Assembly: GCA_050084515.1 (NCBI GenBank)
Contig: CM114275.1
Span: 4,154,001-4,218,000, forward strand
Direction of reading: 5' to 3'
Length of the DNA: 64,000 nt
Source: Blasia pusilla
Lineage: Eukaryota; Marchantiophyta; Marchantiopsida; Blasiales
Below, piece after piece: positions 46,912 through 57,990 of this stretch (the first letter of the stretch is position 1; every line of letters starts with the position of its first letter). The notes under the pieces are model-generated. The model was not told the DNA's origin and searched no databases. It worked only from the letters and a program-made list of their open reading frames with translations. Made by a program: the position numbers and the translations under genes.

Positions 46912-47599
46912 TAAGCAGCGATAGGCGGCAGCGGCGACCGACGGTGGACGGTGGACTTCTGGAGACGCGTTCGGCCGTTGTCCACCCTTGCTTGCCATTG
47001 CCTCCATTATGGAGTGGAGGATCTTCCACCACGACCATTGATTCTCTGACTTGCGCCGCCATCATATACTTTGTTTTGGCCGCCACCATCATCGCAATTT
47101 CGTCATCAACCTATGATGGCAGGTGACCTCGGGTTATGGTGTTTGAGTTTTCATTTCATGCTGCTATGTTGTGATTGGTAGCCTCTTGACAACGAGCGAG
47201 TACCGTGCTGTGGCGCTCGTAGTCGCAACGCGCCGCCGATTGTCATGTAGTGCCGCTCGTGGCCGCACCGCACCGTCTCGATCGCGAAGCTGCTCCTTCA
47301 CTAAGGAGCAGAGCGTGGGAATTGCTAATTGAGGAGGGTATGCCGCCGAGTTCCGCACCCCATTTCCAAGTGTCATGCCGTTTGTAGTCGTTCCGTGCCG
47401 CCAGTGCCGCACCCAACCGTTGGACTTGCAATGCATATCGAGGAGGTTTGAGCAGCGTACGTACAAGAGGAGTACGACTTGTTGATTCGAGGAGTTGTCT
47501 TCATGACCGATTTGGGCTCGAGATTTGCAGTTGTCGAGGAGCGACATCGACATTATTGTCATGTTATCCATTCTCGTCTCTTACCCTGCACATGTGCCC

Positions 47600-48690
47600 C
47601 TGGACCATTACCATGAGTTCTCCCACAGATATGCCAAGGAGATTGAGGCATGGCGACTCTACTATGACCCACACTATGTGTCATGGACAAAGCCGTTCCC
47701 AGATGAGGAGGAGGAGTCATGAGAGGCTACTTCCTCTTCCACTAGTGATGTTTTAGGAGGGATCACTCGCACTAGAGTAGCTGCACCGTCTAGTCGGGTT
47801 CGTCCCAGGTTCAACCACGTGATTGAGTTCTTTGCTGAGTTGAGGGCGAGCTACCAGGGGGTACGGACAGAGAAGTTACAGAGCATCCACGACTTCCTGA
47901 GGCGCCCGGGTGAGACTTTGCGTGGGGCTTACACTCGCTTGCGCCGGTTGATCAACGTCACTCAGGGGGTGAGAGAGGCTCAGGCTATTCAGTCATGGTA
48001 TGCGATGCTAGACCGAACCCTGCGGACATTGATGCGGGAGGAGGTACTTCTTATGAACACCTCACCTACATTGAGAGATGTTTTTAGGACCGCCGAGAAC
48101 ATTTAGCACAACATGGCGGAGGAGAGCGTAGCCACCCTGGGTTCTGGGCAAGACTAGTCACGATTGCCTGCACCACCAGTGCATCAACGTGGACTCCCAG
48201 GTAGGTCGACTATGGCACCACAAGCTCAAGGAGGATACCGTGAGGCCATGCCACAGAGACCTGCTTCTTCATATGCGGCTCAATAGCAGCCACGTACGAT
48301 TTTGTCATGTGGTGGAGCCCATCATCAGGGCGATTGTGGACGTGTGCCTCAGCATGGAGGAGGAGATGGTGCTGCACCATGAGGTTATCAGTGTGACTAT
48401 TGTCTGAGGTATGGTCACACACGCGCCATGTGTTTCAATTTACACCCTAAGTTACGTCCAGACCGAGGGCCAGAGAGGGCACTAGAGCGAGGAGCTAGTT
48501 CGGGTGGGCTTAGAGGTCATGCACTAGGTGGTCCCATTGGGGAACAAGGAGCTAGAGTTACCCGCCAGGGTGGTGGAGTTACCGGTGGAGGAGGTAGAGT
48601 CCCCACCTAGACGCGTCGAGGGAGACGTCGGGCATGAGGTTGGGATGGTTGCTCACATACAGCAGCTGCATGAGCAAATTGCCGCTATGG
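47600..48690 (+). pseudogene. Gag region of copy B
   Basis: FFAELRASYQGVRTEKLQSI, DFLRRPGETLRGAYTRLRRL and LMNTSPTLRDVFRTAENI match copy A. The zinc knuckle CDYCLRYGHTRAMC is intact (48392-48433). A frame shift lies between Gag core (47819 frame) and the downstream linker (48528 frame). The N-terminal part is deleted. Confidence 0.75.
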
Positions 48691-49379
48691 CATTGAGGTT
48701 ATCCGATGCCGGATCGGAGGCATCGACATCATATGGAGCAGGTAGAGATATGGAGGATCTTGGTTGGATATGCAGGGTTGCCTAGATGGAGGCCGCCGTA
48801 GTTATGACGCGTGGAGTAGCCGTAGAGTTAGATCCACAATGAGAGGAAGCCAGGCTTCCTCAGTCTTTCACGTTGTCTAAGGCGATGACGACCCCATCGA
48901 TGGATCATGATCAAAGTTCCCATAGATTTGGTGATGTTATTAGTGTGGAGGCACGGAGGGCTATGGGAGAAGCGAGTGCGATGACTCCTATTGCTGATGC
49001 TCAAGAGGAGCATGTGTCGAGTATGATGTTGGGGGCGGCCACGATGGTATACTGTGCTCCGCTATTTACTACTTCCAATGTTATGATGTTGGGAGGTACG
49101 CCCGTCGAGGTTTTCTGGCTGGCCGCTACGCTATGTGAGCGTGGACTTGGAGTTCTTGCATCACGTTCAGAGGTGATTGCAAAGGAGGTGATGGACGTGC
49201 CCTTGGAGCGGATGCTCGGGCCATCCATGTCATATTCATGGCAGGCTGCGGTTGCTAGGATGGTGGAGATGCCGCCTAGACCCGCGATAGAGCGTGCGAT
49301 GGCTTCTCCTGGTGTTGTGTTGCTAGATAACTGGGGAGAGGTCTTCCAGTTGGTGAGTCCATGAGGTAGAGCTTTTAGT

Positions 49380-49654
49380 CCCCAACGCATCTTGTTGGAT
49401 TCAGGAGAGCAACCCCTGATGTTGGGGAAAGCATCATTCAGAGGATTGGGCTTGACGAGAGCCGATGTGGAGCATTGTCCATGTCGAATACAAACATCCT
49501 TGGGTGGAGCGAGTACCACACAATATATCACCCGACAAGAGGTCGTGGTGAGGATTCGCCATGGACATCCTACAGATAAGTCTGTTGTGCGAGCCAAGGC
49601 GATAGTGACTGATGTAGAGTCCTACGACGTCTTGGTTGGTGAAGCAGTGTTATA
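49380..49654 (+). pseudogene. Protease of copy B, interrupted by an insertion
   Basis: LLDSGEQPLMLGKASFRGLG has DSGE in place of copy A's DSGA. SYDVLVGEAVLY is followed immediately by foreign sequence at about 49655, while in copy A the frame runs on into MGFSLDYLE. Confidence 0.7.
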
Positions 49655-50177
49655 TCTGAACCAGCACTTGATTCCCAATTTATTGGACTGACAATGTATT
49701 GAATGTCTCTTGGAGTTGTCCATGGCCGTGTATCAAAGAGAACTTAAGTTGCATGGTCTTGAACTCAAATCTCCAGATACCTCAAACAGACTAATTTTGT
49801 CTACAATCTTACTCAGTCTTTCTATATCCGACTTGGCCATCACCTTCTCAGTGTTTTTCCCGTCGATCAATATGCCTCAGTATCAAGCTTCATCCGATAC
49901 TGTCCAAGGAGTAAGGATTCTGCTTGCGACGCAGTGGAAGACACCAAGAGGTTCGGATAGAACACGAAGGAGTTGTTGCGGGAGTCATGGGACAACACTA
50001 AGAATTGGGGGAATTTTGGGAACAATAACCAAGGCAAGAGACAAGAAAACCAAGAACGTGACGCCTCTCAATTCTAGCCTCTCATTTCGACCCATTCCAT
50101 GGCCGCATTGTTGTGGAAGTCCATTCTAAGGTTGGAATCAATCCGTTGTAAGTTTGTGACAATAAACCTCGTTTTCC
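49655..50177. mobile_element. Insertion of about 520 bp in copy B
   Basis: Absent from copy A, where GCAGTGTTATA continues directly into CCGATGGGGTTTTCC. Includes an open stretch 49710-50129. In another frame, it reads NTKELLRESWDNTKNWGNFG then NNNQGKRQENQER, resembling the Asn/Gln-rich part of some retroelement Gag proteins, so it may be a captured fragment of another element. I see no terminal repeats or clear target-site duplication. Confidence 0.5.
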
Positions 50178-50589
50178 CTGGATTATTGGGAGGAGTCAAC
50201 GTCCTACAGACCAGGATGGCAATCAGACAATGGGCACCTTAGCTCATTACCCATTCGATTCATAGGCACAGTGATCGAGCGACGGCCAGGAGAGATGGCC
50301 ACCTTAGCAGCATTTAGCAGTGCCATCACTTGGTCTAGTTATTTGATTGAGGGACATGTCCATGCAGAGGATACTCCTGTTCCTAATATTCTTATGGAGA
50401 GGAGTGTCATGATAGCCACATGAGTCTGTGGAGGAGAGGTGCCACTTTGGGGCTTGACGTAGAAGCTTCGACGCTTAGCCACTGAGCATGTGCAGACTGC
50501 GTGGGGCGAGATATTTGCACCAAAGTGTGACGGGTCAGAGGAATCCCAAGTAGCCAAGAGTGCTGCTATGACCCCTTTGGACACCACCC

Positions 50590-51590
50590 CAATTGTGAGG
50601 TGCATCCTAGAGGAGGTTATTTGGGTGTTGGATCTCTTTGGAGGGATTCGCATTGGGTTAGCTGTTGTTTTGCAAGATGGAGTGCGTGTGCAGGAGTACC
50701 TGTATGTGGAGCTTGATGATGTTACGAGGCGCGCTTCACTTCAGTATGTAGCATAGTTATGTCTATGTTTTCCCAACTTGTTATCTACGTTCGCCATTCA
50801 GGGCTACCAAAGTTCCCTACCGAGGGACATTTCATTGTTGGGGGCGCATGACTTGGAGCGGGTAGGGACCATAGACTTGGTCAATGCTGGTTGGCCATGT
50901 TGGGGCCCGTCGAGTGTTGGACGGGTTAGCGGATTAGCTGACTCTTGGTCCAGGTTGTTTTGGGAGATGATGCGGATCTTGCGACACTTGCAAGAGCATC
51001 AGTCTCGTCTTCCATCATACATTCTCGAGAATGTTCCAATTTTGGGCGATTCGAGGTCCCGTGTGGTGATGAGTGCACATCAAATGCGCGCATGGATCGG
51101 CTCGGTAGTTATGTTGGATGCGGCAATTGTGGATTCACGAGCACATCGTTTGTGTCTCTGGTGGACCAACTTGGTACCACACAAGGTGCTACGGATGGGC
51201 ATATGCGAGAGTGGAGTGCCCCTCCGATTTGTTGGTGGATTCTATATTGGATCTAGGCCGTTGATCATAGGCAGTGAGATACGATGATCGACTGCCGTTG
51301 ACTGTGGTCAATAGGATTGGCATGTTACGGGCAGCCTTTCCCACATTGGTGAGTTTTCTCGCTTCCTATACATTCAAGGAGGCCGGACGTAGCTTGGTTT
51401 GGGATGACCAGGTACAGAGGTTGGTGAAGCCCAACGCCGATGAGCGAGAGCAAGCGATGGGATTCCCCACAGGAGTGACGGTAGTACCGTCACGACTTCA
51501 TATCTTGGATCAGGCGATGGACCTGAACTGCTTGATATGGATTTTCAACTTAGGAATAGCCGAGCAGCGTCATTTGAGGATGTGACAGAT
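50590..51590 (+). pseudogene. DNMT3-like cytosine-5 methyltransferase domain, copy B (best preserved)
   Basis: Predicted to add methyl groups to cytosine C5 with S-adenosylmethionine. Motifs in order: I, WVLDLFGGIRIGLAVVL (about 50622-50672); TAG at 50754; SSLPRD; IV, TIDLVNAGWPCWG with the catalytic Cys codon TGT at 50898-50900; VI, YILENVPILGDSRSR (ENV at 51027-51035); DAAIVDSRAHRLCLWWTNLV, which resembles the DNMT3 block before the target-recognition region; after a frameshift near 51265, VKPNADEREQAMGFPTGVT and LDQAMDLNCLIWIF, matching motifs IX-X. Canonical, unpermuted order argues against DRM. It sits between protease and RT in the polyprotein frame. One nonsense codon and frameshifts mean this copy is not functional as it stands. 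Confidence 0.85.
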
Positions 51591-51863
51591 CACAGCTGCG
51601 TTGGTGAGCTCCATGCCTACCTTGACATTTGAGGCAGTGGCTGGGGGCAAGATCCGAGGAGATCGACACACCCAGGGTGATCGGGAAAGATACCCTTGGA
51701 CCTCTTGGGATGTTTTGCAGGTACGCAAGGAGATGGTAGCCACAACATCGAGCGTGGTCTTGGGTGCTGCACATGGAGATCCGATTTTGCGTTTGGCTGT
51801 AAGGGAGCAGTCGAGTTTTGTTGTTCGAGACGGATTACACCATAGCAATCACCGACACCCGCG

Positions 51864-52930
51864 TTGGAGAGTCCTACTATAGTCACGATGGAGACTTGGG
51901 AGCCAGATATGGGCCCTAAGTTGATAGAAGGAGAGCGGCGCCAGATACACCAATTCCTTAAGAGTTATAGGAGATGTTTTGCATTTAGTATGCATGATTT
52001 GGATACGCTGAAGGGTCTTGGGATCCGTATTAAGTTATCGAGCGACATGTCGATCTTCCGACGACCCTACAAATACAATCACATGGAGAGGGCTCTGATT
52101 CAAAGTAGAAGCCAGGACTTGGTCAGAGCAGTACTAGTGGAGATGTCGCATGAAGAGTATGCATGTGCCACTATCATGCCCGCCAAGAAGGATGTGCATC
52201 GCAACTGGACGGATAGGCGGATGTGTGGAGATTACCGACCTATCAATCGGCGGACGAAGTCCAATAGGTATGCCATGCCTACTCCTAAGGAGATCTTTGA
52301 TGCTATTGGGCATGCAAAGGTCTTCAATTCGTTAGATCCTCGAGCCGGATACCATCAGCTACCTATCAGATTGGAGGACAGGCAGAAGACGGCATGTTGA
52401 GGCATCGATCCTCACGGGAAGGATTGCTTGTACTAGTGCCGGTTCTTACCATTCGGGTTATAGAACGCCACGGTTGAGTTTTATAGGGTCATGGATAGGA
52501 TCTTGGCAGCTCTTGATTTTGCTAGGTGTTATATTGATGATATCGTAGTCTTTAGCGCCACGATTGAGGAGCATGAGCAACATCTAGAGGAGGTGTTTCG
52601 ACGATTGTAGTTACATGGGTTGAAGCTACATCCAAGCAAGTGCAAGTTCTTCTATGACCAGATTAAGTACTTGGGTCATACGATATACCCAAGGGGCCTT
52701 GGTGTGCACCAGATAAAGGTAGAGGCTATTTCACGCATTCCACAGCCTACCGATGTGAGTCGAGTTCGTGCATTCATGGGATTGGCAAACTTATATCAAC
52801 GGTTTGTCAAGGGTTTCAGCTCGATTTCGAAGCCGTTGACCTTGTTGACCAAGGTGGATCAGGAGTGGGACTTGGGGGATGAGTAGGACAGAGCATTTCA
52901 GATGCTCAAGGATAGATTTACGTCCGCGCC
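51864..52930 (+). pseudogene. Reverse transcriptase of copy B
   Basis: IMPAKKDVHRNWTDRRMCGD, AKVFNSLDPRAGYHQLPIRL, stop in place of the F in KTAF, DCLY followed by TAG (same place as copy A), FLPFGL, then FARCYIDDIVVFSA with intact YIDD (about 52532). KLHPSKCKFF, then FMGLANLYQRFVKGFSSISK and TLLTKVDQEWDLGDE follow. Mostly frame 0, shared with the DNMT domain upstream. Confidence 0.86.
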
Positions 52931-53455
52931 CATATTGAGGAGACCAATCAAGGGGCGTCCTTTCTAGTTGCATACCGATTAGAGCATGTTGGGGCTTGGA
53001 GCCGTGCTCATCTAGCATGACGATGATGGTAGAGAGTTCGTGGTGGCTTACGTTAGTCGCTCGAACAATGTTGTAGAGGTGAAGTATTGTATGAGAATGA
53101 GTGTTTGGTTGCAGTGTGGGTTATCGCATATTTTAGATGTTGTCTATTCGAAAATCCCTTTACCATCATTACTGATCATCAGTCACTCAAGTGGTTGATG
53201 GAGTCCGAAAAGCTTACACGGAAGCTTGCGAGGTGGGCTCTTTTGTTGTAGGAGTATAACTTCCAGGTGGTGCATAGACCTGGGATGCTTAACCAGGATG
53301 TAGATGGTTTGAGCCGCAACCCATGCTCGAGTCAGCGAGCTGCGACTGAAGCTCATTGGCATGGTGAGAGTGATGAGGAGTTGGTGCCAGGATGGCATGC
53401 GTCAGCCTGTTTGGGCTTGTTGGCTATGGAGAGCCAGATTGCTGAGACTTGATTG
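52931..53455 (+). pseudogene. RNase H of copy B
   Basis: RPF, TAG, LHTD, TAG, SMLGLGAVL, then a frameshifted middle (a 2-bp loss near 53082 against copy A), then MVHRPGMLNQDVDGLSRNPC and WHASACLGLLAMESQIAET. The junction to the integrase remnant is at about 53452. Confidence 0.75.
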
Positions 53456-54000
53456 TGTGATCATGCACTGATCGACCACCGCACTACTTCGAGAGACCGT
53501 CTTGAGAGGGATGGACTAGCGGAGCGGGTTGTGCAAACGGTGAAGAGAGGACTGTGCAAGTATGGCTTGTAGAGAGGAGATTGGGACTTCCAAGTGCCAT
53601 GGTTGGCGATGGGATACACATTTAGAAGACAAATATTCTTAGCGTCTTTCTCACCGTACTTGCTTTTGTATGGCCGAGAGCGAGATTTACTTGCAGCCAT
53701 TCATCGAGATGTTGGTGAGGTGTTGAACCTTGATGAACCTGATGTATGGATGCAAGCATGTTCTCAAAGGGCTGAGTTGTTTTGGAGAGTGATTCCCATG
53801 GCATTTGAGAACTTGGCGATTGCGCAACATTGGGATACATTGAGGTATGCGACTATTCGGGGAGGTGGTTATCGACCTACTATCCAGAGGTTTCATCAGG
53901 GAGACTATGTCTACTTGCAACAGAAGGCATCCACGCCCTTGGATGTGACTGCAAGGCGCACCAACTACAGTGTGCGTGAGGTTTTGCCATCCGATGTTCT
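53456..54000 (+). pseudogene. Integrase C-terminal remnant of copy B
   Basis: Starts DHALIDHRTTSRD, keeps the Glu of DGLAERVVQTVKRG, and ends QRFHQGDYVYLQQ and VREVLPSDVL. The zinc-binding part and the first two catalytic Asp residues are absent, a deletion of about 700 bp against copy A 14745-15444. Confidence 0.78.
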
Positions 54001-54002
54001 CT

Positions 54003-56142
54003 ATCGTGCGAATCCACATCGTCATACAACATACATCGTTGACATACCATACTCAAATACATACATAACATAGACGAGAGCATACACAAACACAAGTGTA
54101 CCACAACTAAAATCCGTGAAAGACCTACTGTCATAAATCACGTATAGAATCACATACAATCGAGCCAAACCCACTCCACGATGAGAGAATCCAGGTCAAA
54201 GCTTGCGGGAACCACCATAGCCAAGAGCTCTACTCACTACCAAGGCTAACTCCCAACGCAACAGGCTCAACTCAAAGAACTAACTGTTCTTTGAGTGCAC
54301 TCCATACTATATCCTCCAACCTAAGAGCGGGCCCTACTGGAAAAGTCACCCTCAACTGAGTAACCCCCAACCCTATGTATGAAACTGTATCTCTACCTAG
54401 ACACTATGGCCCTATATAAGGTATGGCCTCTACTCGCACACTATACTCTACGACATAATCCGTATGGTCATAACAGTTGTCGTGCGAATCCACATCGTCA
54501 TACAACATACATCGCTGACATACCATACTCACATACATACATAACATAGACAGGAGCATACACAAACACAAGTGTACCACAACTCGCCCCCTAATCGGTT
54601 AGGTCCTGTAACTCCGGTAGCCCTATACATCTACTACATGCTATACACCTTCTTGGGTGTATGAATCAGAAGGCCGGGTGCTAGGTTGCCCCATCGTTAG
54701 TCGCTATCTGTAATCCATATCACGCAAAGATCAAGTAATCTACCTCTCCTAAGTACATCCAGGACAAACCCACCTTCCTGTAGGAACAACATCCATACGT
54801 GGAGTCAAACACATCATGTGCCAACCCCTAGAACACCGATCACACGCCAACATACGGGATGCCTTACCAGCAGACCCTCACAACACGTACCTCAAGCTAG
54901 CACGTATCATGGCTAAGCTTGGGTCAACAATACCATCCACATTTGGAAGATGACATGGCGCACAATTACGCACATGGTCCTTCCAAACAACTCCATCACG
55001 ACCCTCCAACATGAGAACTCCAGAAGTTAACACCTTGCGCACTCGTAAAATAGTTCAGCTTGCCGTCACATCCAACGTTGTTGGTGCAATCTGCTGCAAA
55101 TAGACATAGTCCCCCACATGGAACCTACGAATCGATGGTCGATAATCTCCACCCCGAATGGTTGCATACCGCAACGTATCCCTGTGTTGAGCAATGGCAA
55201 GGTTCTCAAAGGCAGTTGGCATAACTCTCCGAAAGAGCTCTGCCCGCTGAGAACACACTCTCATCCACATCTTTTGGATCATCAAGGTTCACCACCTTAC
55301 TAGACTCCCAACGCAATTCTCTTTGGCAAGTCGGATCTCGCCATATAATGTAAAAATAAGGTGAGAAGGAAGCCAAGGATGCTTGGCGACTGAACCTATA
55401 TCCCATGGCTAACCATGGCAACTGAATATCCTAGTCTCCAAGATGCCCCTTCTGTAGGCCATACTTGCGCAATGCCCTCTTCACCGTTTGAACCAGACGC
55501 TCAGCCAAACCATCCGCCTCTGGATGATCTCGAGACGTGGTCCGATGATCAATCAACGCCTTGTCACACAAGACTTGAAACTCACCCTAAAACTATGTAC
55601 CCTGGTCGGTCAGCACTTCAGCTGGTGCACCAAAATGACTAAGCACTCTATCAAGAAACGCATACGCCGTTCCCTCACTTGCCTTGTCAGGTAATGCCAC
55701 CAACTCAATCCACTTGGAGAAGTGCTCCACCATCACCAACACATATCGATGATGTAAATACCAACGGTAACGGTCCCGCAAAGTCCACACTCCAACGATA
55801 ACCCAACCCCATAATAGGCAAGGGGTGTAACTGTGGTGTAGGGGCATTGAATGATGCCCTCACCCGGTCACAAACCATACAAAGTGACACCAAATGCTGC
55901 ACCTGAGTATGCATGCCACGCCACCAATACTGACCAAGGAGTAAGCTATACGTACGCTTTACCCCAAAATGTCCCAACTCCTCATGGGCATGTCACACAA
56001 TGCGCTCTCTCTGAGCCAAATGCGGCACTACTCGTACTCTACCATTCTCCCACACACGGAGAATATGTGTCTCCTCCAATCGATACCTCTTAGCACGTTG
56101 AAGAACGCGGTCTCGCTCCTTGGCACTCACTATGCCTGGCAC
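54003..56142 (-). mobile_element. Gypsy 3' fragment C: integrase, PHD finger, duplicated terminal module
   Basis: Minus strand. From 56142: RAKRYRLEETHILRVWENG, HEELGHFGVKRTYSLL and CMVCDRVRASFNAPTPQLHP, then RWSVDFAGPLPL, VLTDQGT and DGLAERLVQTVKRALRKYGL (catalytic Glu kept). Then the GPY/F-like tail, a PHD finger and PPT-like sequence. The 3' end has a terminal module (54588-54480), a 375-bp body with TATA-like CTTATATAGGG, and a second terminal module (54108-54003), both modules ending GCACGA. Sequence is more diverged from A and D, so this is a related subfamily. Confidence 0.75.
54755..54889 (-). pseudogene. PHD finger of gypsy fragment C
   Basis: YVL, TGA, GSAGKASRMLACDRC then SRGWHMMCLTPRMDVVPTG then RWVCPGC. 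The central C-x2-C, H, C and final C-x2-C are all intact. Only the first pair is lost (Tyr and TGA for Cys). This is the clearest second half of the three copies. Confidence 0.78.
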
Positions 56143-57330
56143 CCTACTGGATCCCGAGCGGGCGGCTCTTACCGAGGATCTTCTCCATGTCGACGATCTC
56201 ACGAGGATTGGTGACCCTCAAGTAGCTTATGGAATCCTCTCGTCATATTTTTCCCGTAGACCTGGTTATCTGTGTAGAACCGTGTGGGCGACTATCCATA
56301 TTTCTTCCTTGTATAGATCCTTTGATAGAAAGATAATGCAGGCATTTGGGGATCTTCTAGGACCCGGCTCATTAGAGTGCCCCGCGGGGAGGTTAGTTCG
56401 TAGACAGGCTTCTTGGCCGATTGCCTTTGGTGGAGTAGGTCTCATAGCGACTGAGTTAGTGACGTCTTCAGCCTTTTTAGGGAGTTGGGCTACTATAGCA
56501 CCCCTCCTTTGTTAGGGATAGACCACTAATTTTACAGTACTTTTCCCAGCTTGAGGATGGTCTTTTTCCACTTCAGTCTTCACTCACAGCTTGTAGAGAC
56601 TCCCTTCTTGTTGAGGCTAGAGCAGTTCTTCCCACTTTCTCTTCCCTAGTTATCTCTGGACAGTCTCGGCTCCAATCTTCTTTGATGGAAGCCCACTTTG
56701 ATGCATTGTTTAGAGCTACTATGTCGGACGGGAATATCCGCATGGAGGTTCGGGCCCATATTTGCTCTTGCTCTGGAAAGGGGGCAGGCTCATAGGTGGG
56801 GGCTCGTCCCCTCATCCCGGCTTTCCGCATCGCACCACTTACCTACACTACAACGATGAGGTTCCGACTAGGCCTGCCCCAACCAACGGTGGTTGGTTTG
56901 ATACATTGCGAGTGTCGCCAAAGTCTGGATCCACTTGGTGTGCATTTGGCACAGTGTCGAGTTGGGGGTGAGAGGATAGCCACTCACGACCTAGTGCGGG
57001 ATATTATGTTCTCTATTGCTCGGGAGAGTGGATTCCATGTACAAAGAGAGAGGCACTACTCCATGCGGGATTCCCTTATCCGTGTTGATCTCTACATGAT
57101 GAGGGAGTCCGAGGTGGTGGTAGCGGATGTTGTAGTGACGGATCCTACGCGGGAGGTGGTGCGAGCCCAAGTGGTAGCACAAGGGAGATTGCTACAAGGA
57201 GCGGCGGCGGTCAAGAAGACCCACATTTATAGTCGACTTCATGACGGACATCGATTTACCCCCCTAGCCTTTGAGATGTACGGGGCGATGAGGGAGCATT
57301 CGTGGGCCACTCTTCCACAAAAAAATTGGC
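56135..57330 (+). pseudogene. Degenerate RT C-terminus plus endonuclease-like domain, copy 2
   Basis: ALTEDLLHVDDLTRIGDPQ, QASWPIAFGGVGLIATELV, TMRFRLGLPQPTVVGLIHC, DPLGVHLAQCRVGGERIATH, then RVDLYMMRESEVVVADVVV and FTPLAFEMYGAMRE. Longer intact stretch (56796-57350) than copy 1. The D-V...(A)DVVV...F-PL-E pattern suggests a PD-(D/E)XK nuclease-like end, as in some restriction-like-endonuclease non-LTR elements. Family not certain. Its end runs into the gypsy 5' module fragment at about 57312. Confidence 0.5.
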
Positions 57331-57990
57331 AAAGGAAACATCAAAAGTAATCGGATCTTGCTCTTGTGAGCACTCCCATGAACCATTGAATGGGGAATAT
57401 GATCTCCAACCTGCAAAACCAGCGAGTGACCAACGAGCTCCCCCATGAAGCTCTCTCACTCACTCATTCTTTCTTTGTAAAATAGGACCCAATCTCTCTC
57501 AACACCATAGATCTCAAATGTGTGGACTCTCACATGTCTCTCTCGATGTCAAACCAAACCCACTCTCCTAATGAGAGGCTTGGGTTACACTCACAAGTCA
57601 ATGGAACATAGCTCCACTGCTTCGTGTCAAGAGGTTCAACAAAGAGAGAATGAGCTCTCAAGCTCTCTCTCTCTCTCCTTGAGGTATATCCCCTTTCCTC
57701 TCCCAAACTCTCTCCTCGATAACTTAAGCTCGCAGATCACCTCCTTGCCTCTTGACCTGCTGTAGCGGGTCAAGGGCCACTTCCCAAAGTGAAAATCCAA
57801 CTCTACCAATCCTATAAATTTACCCAAAATAGTAAGTTTCTCTAAATGGCTCCAAATGAGCCGAAACCTGCTCTCTCAGGTTTCCCTTGACCTCAACAGG
57901 TCATCCTCAACCTCTTGAGCCTGTCCTCGTGTCCTCGCAAAGGGGCTATACCAGATCTCTCCGATCTATCCTAAAAAGTCGTGACAATTC
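57312..57990 (-). mobile_element. Gypsy 5' module fragment
   Basis: Read on minus it starts TGTCACGAC at 57990 and matches copy A from 7438 to about 8135, ending at GTGGAAGAGTGGC. This shows that the A-type 5' end, lacking the 3' module, is not unique to copy A. Confidence 0.7.

Larger units (their letters stand above)
46912..54000 (+). mobile_element. Ty3/gypsy retrotransposon, copy B (degenerate, truncated at both ends)
   Basis: Begins with leader sequence matching copy A 8500-9120, then skips about 670 bp of leader and Gag start at 47598 (A resumes at about 9808). It carries Gag with CCHC knuckle, protease, a 520-bp insertion (49655-50177), the better-preserved DNMT3-like domain, RT, RNase H and only the end of integrase: about 700 bp that in A spans the HHCC and first two catalytic Asp residues is missing near 53452. 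It stops at VREVLPSDVL (54000) before the PHD region. It is boxed in by fragments D and C, both on minus. DNMT and RT lie in the same frame apart from two compensating shifts. Confidence 0.82.
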
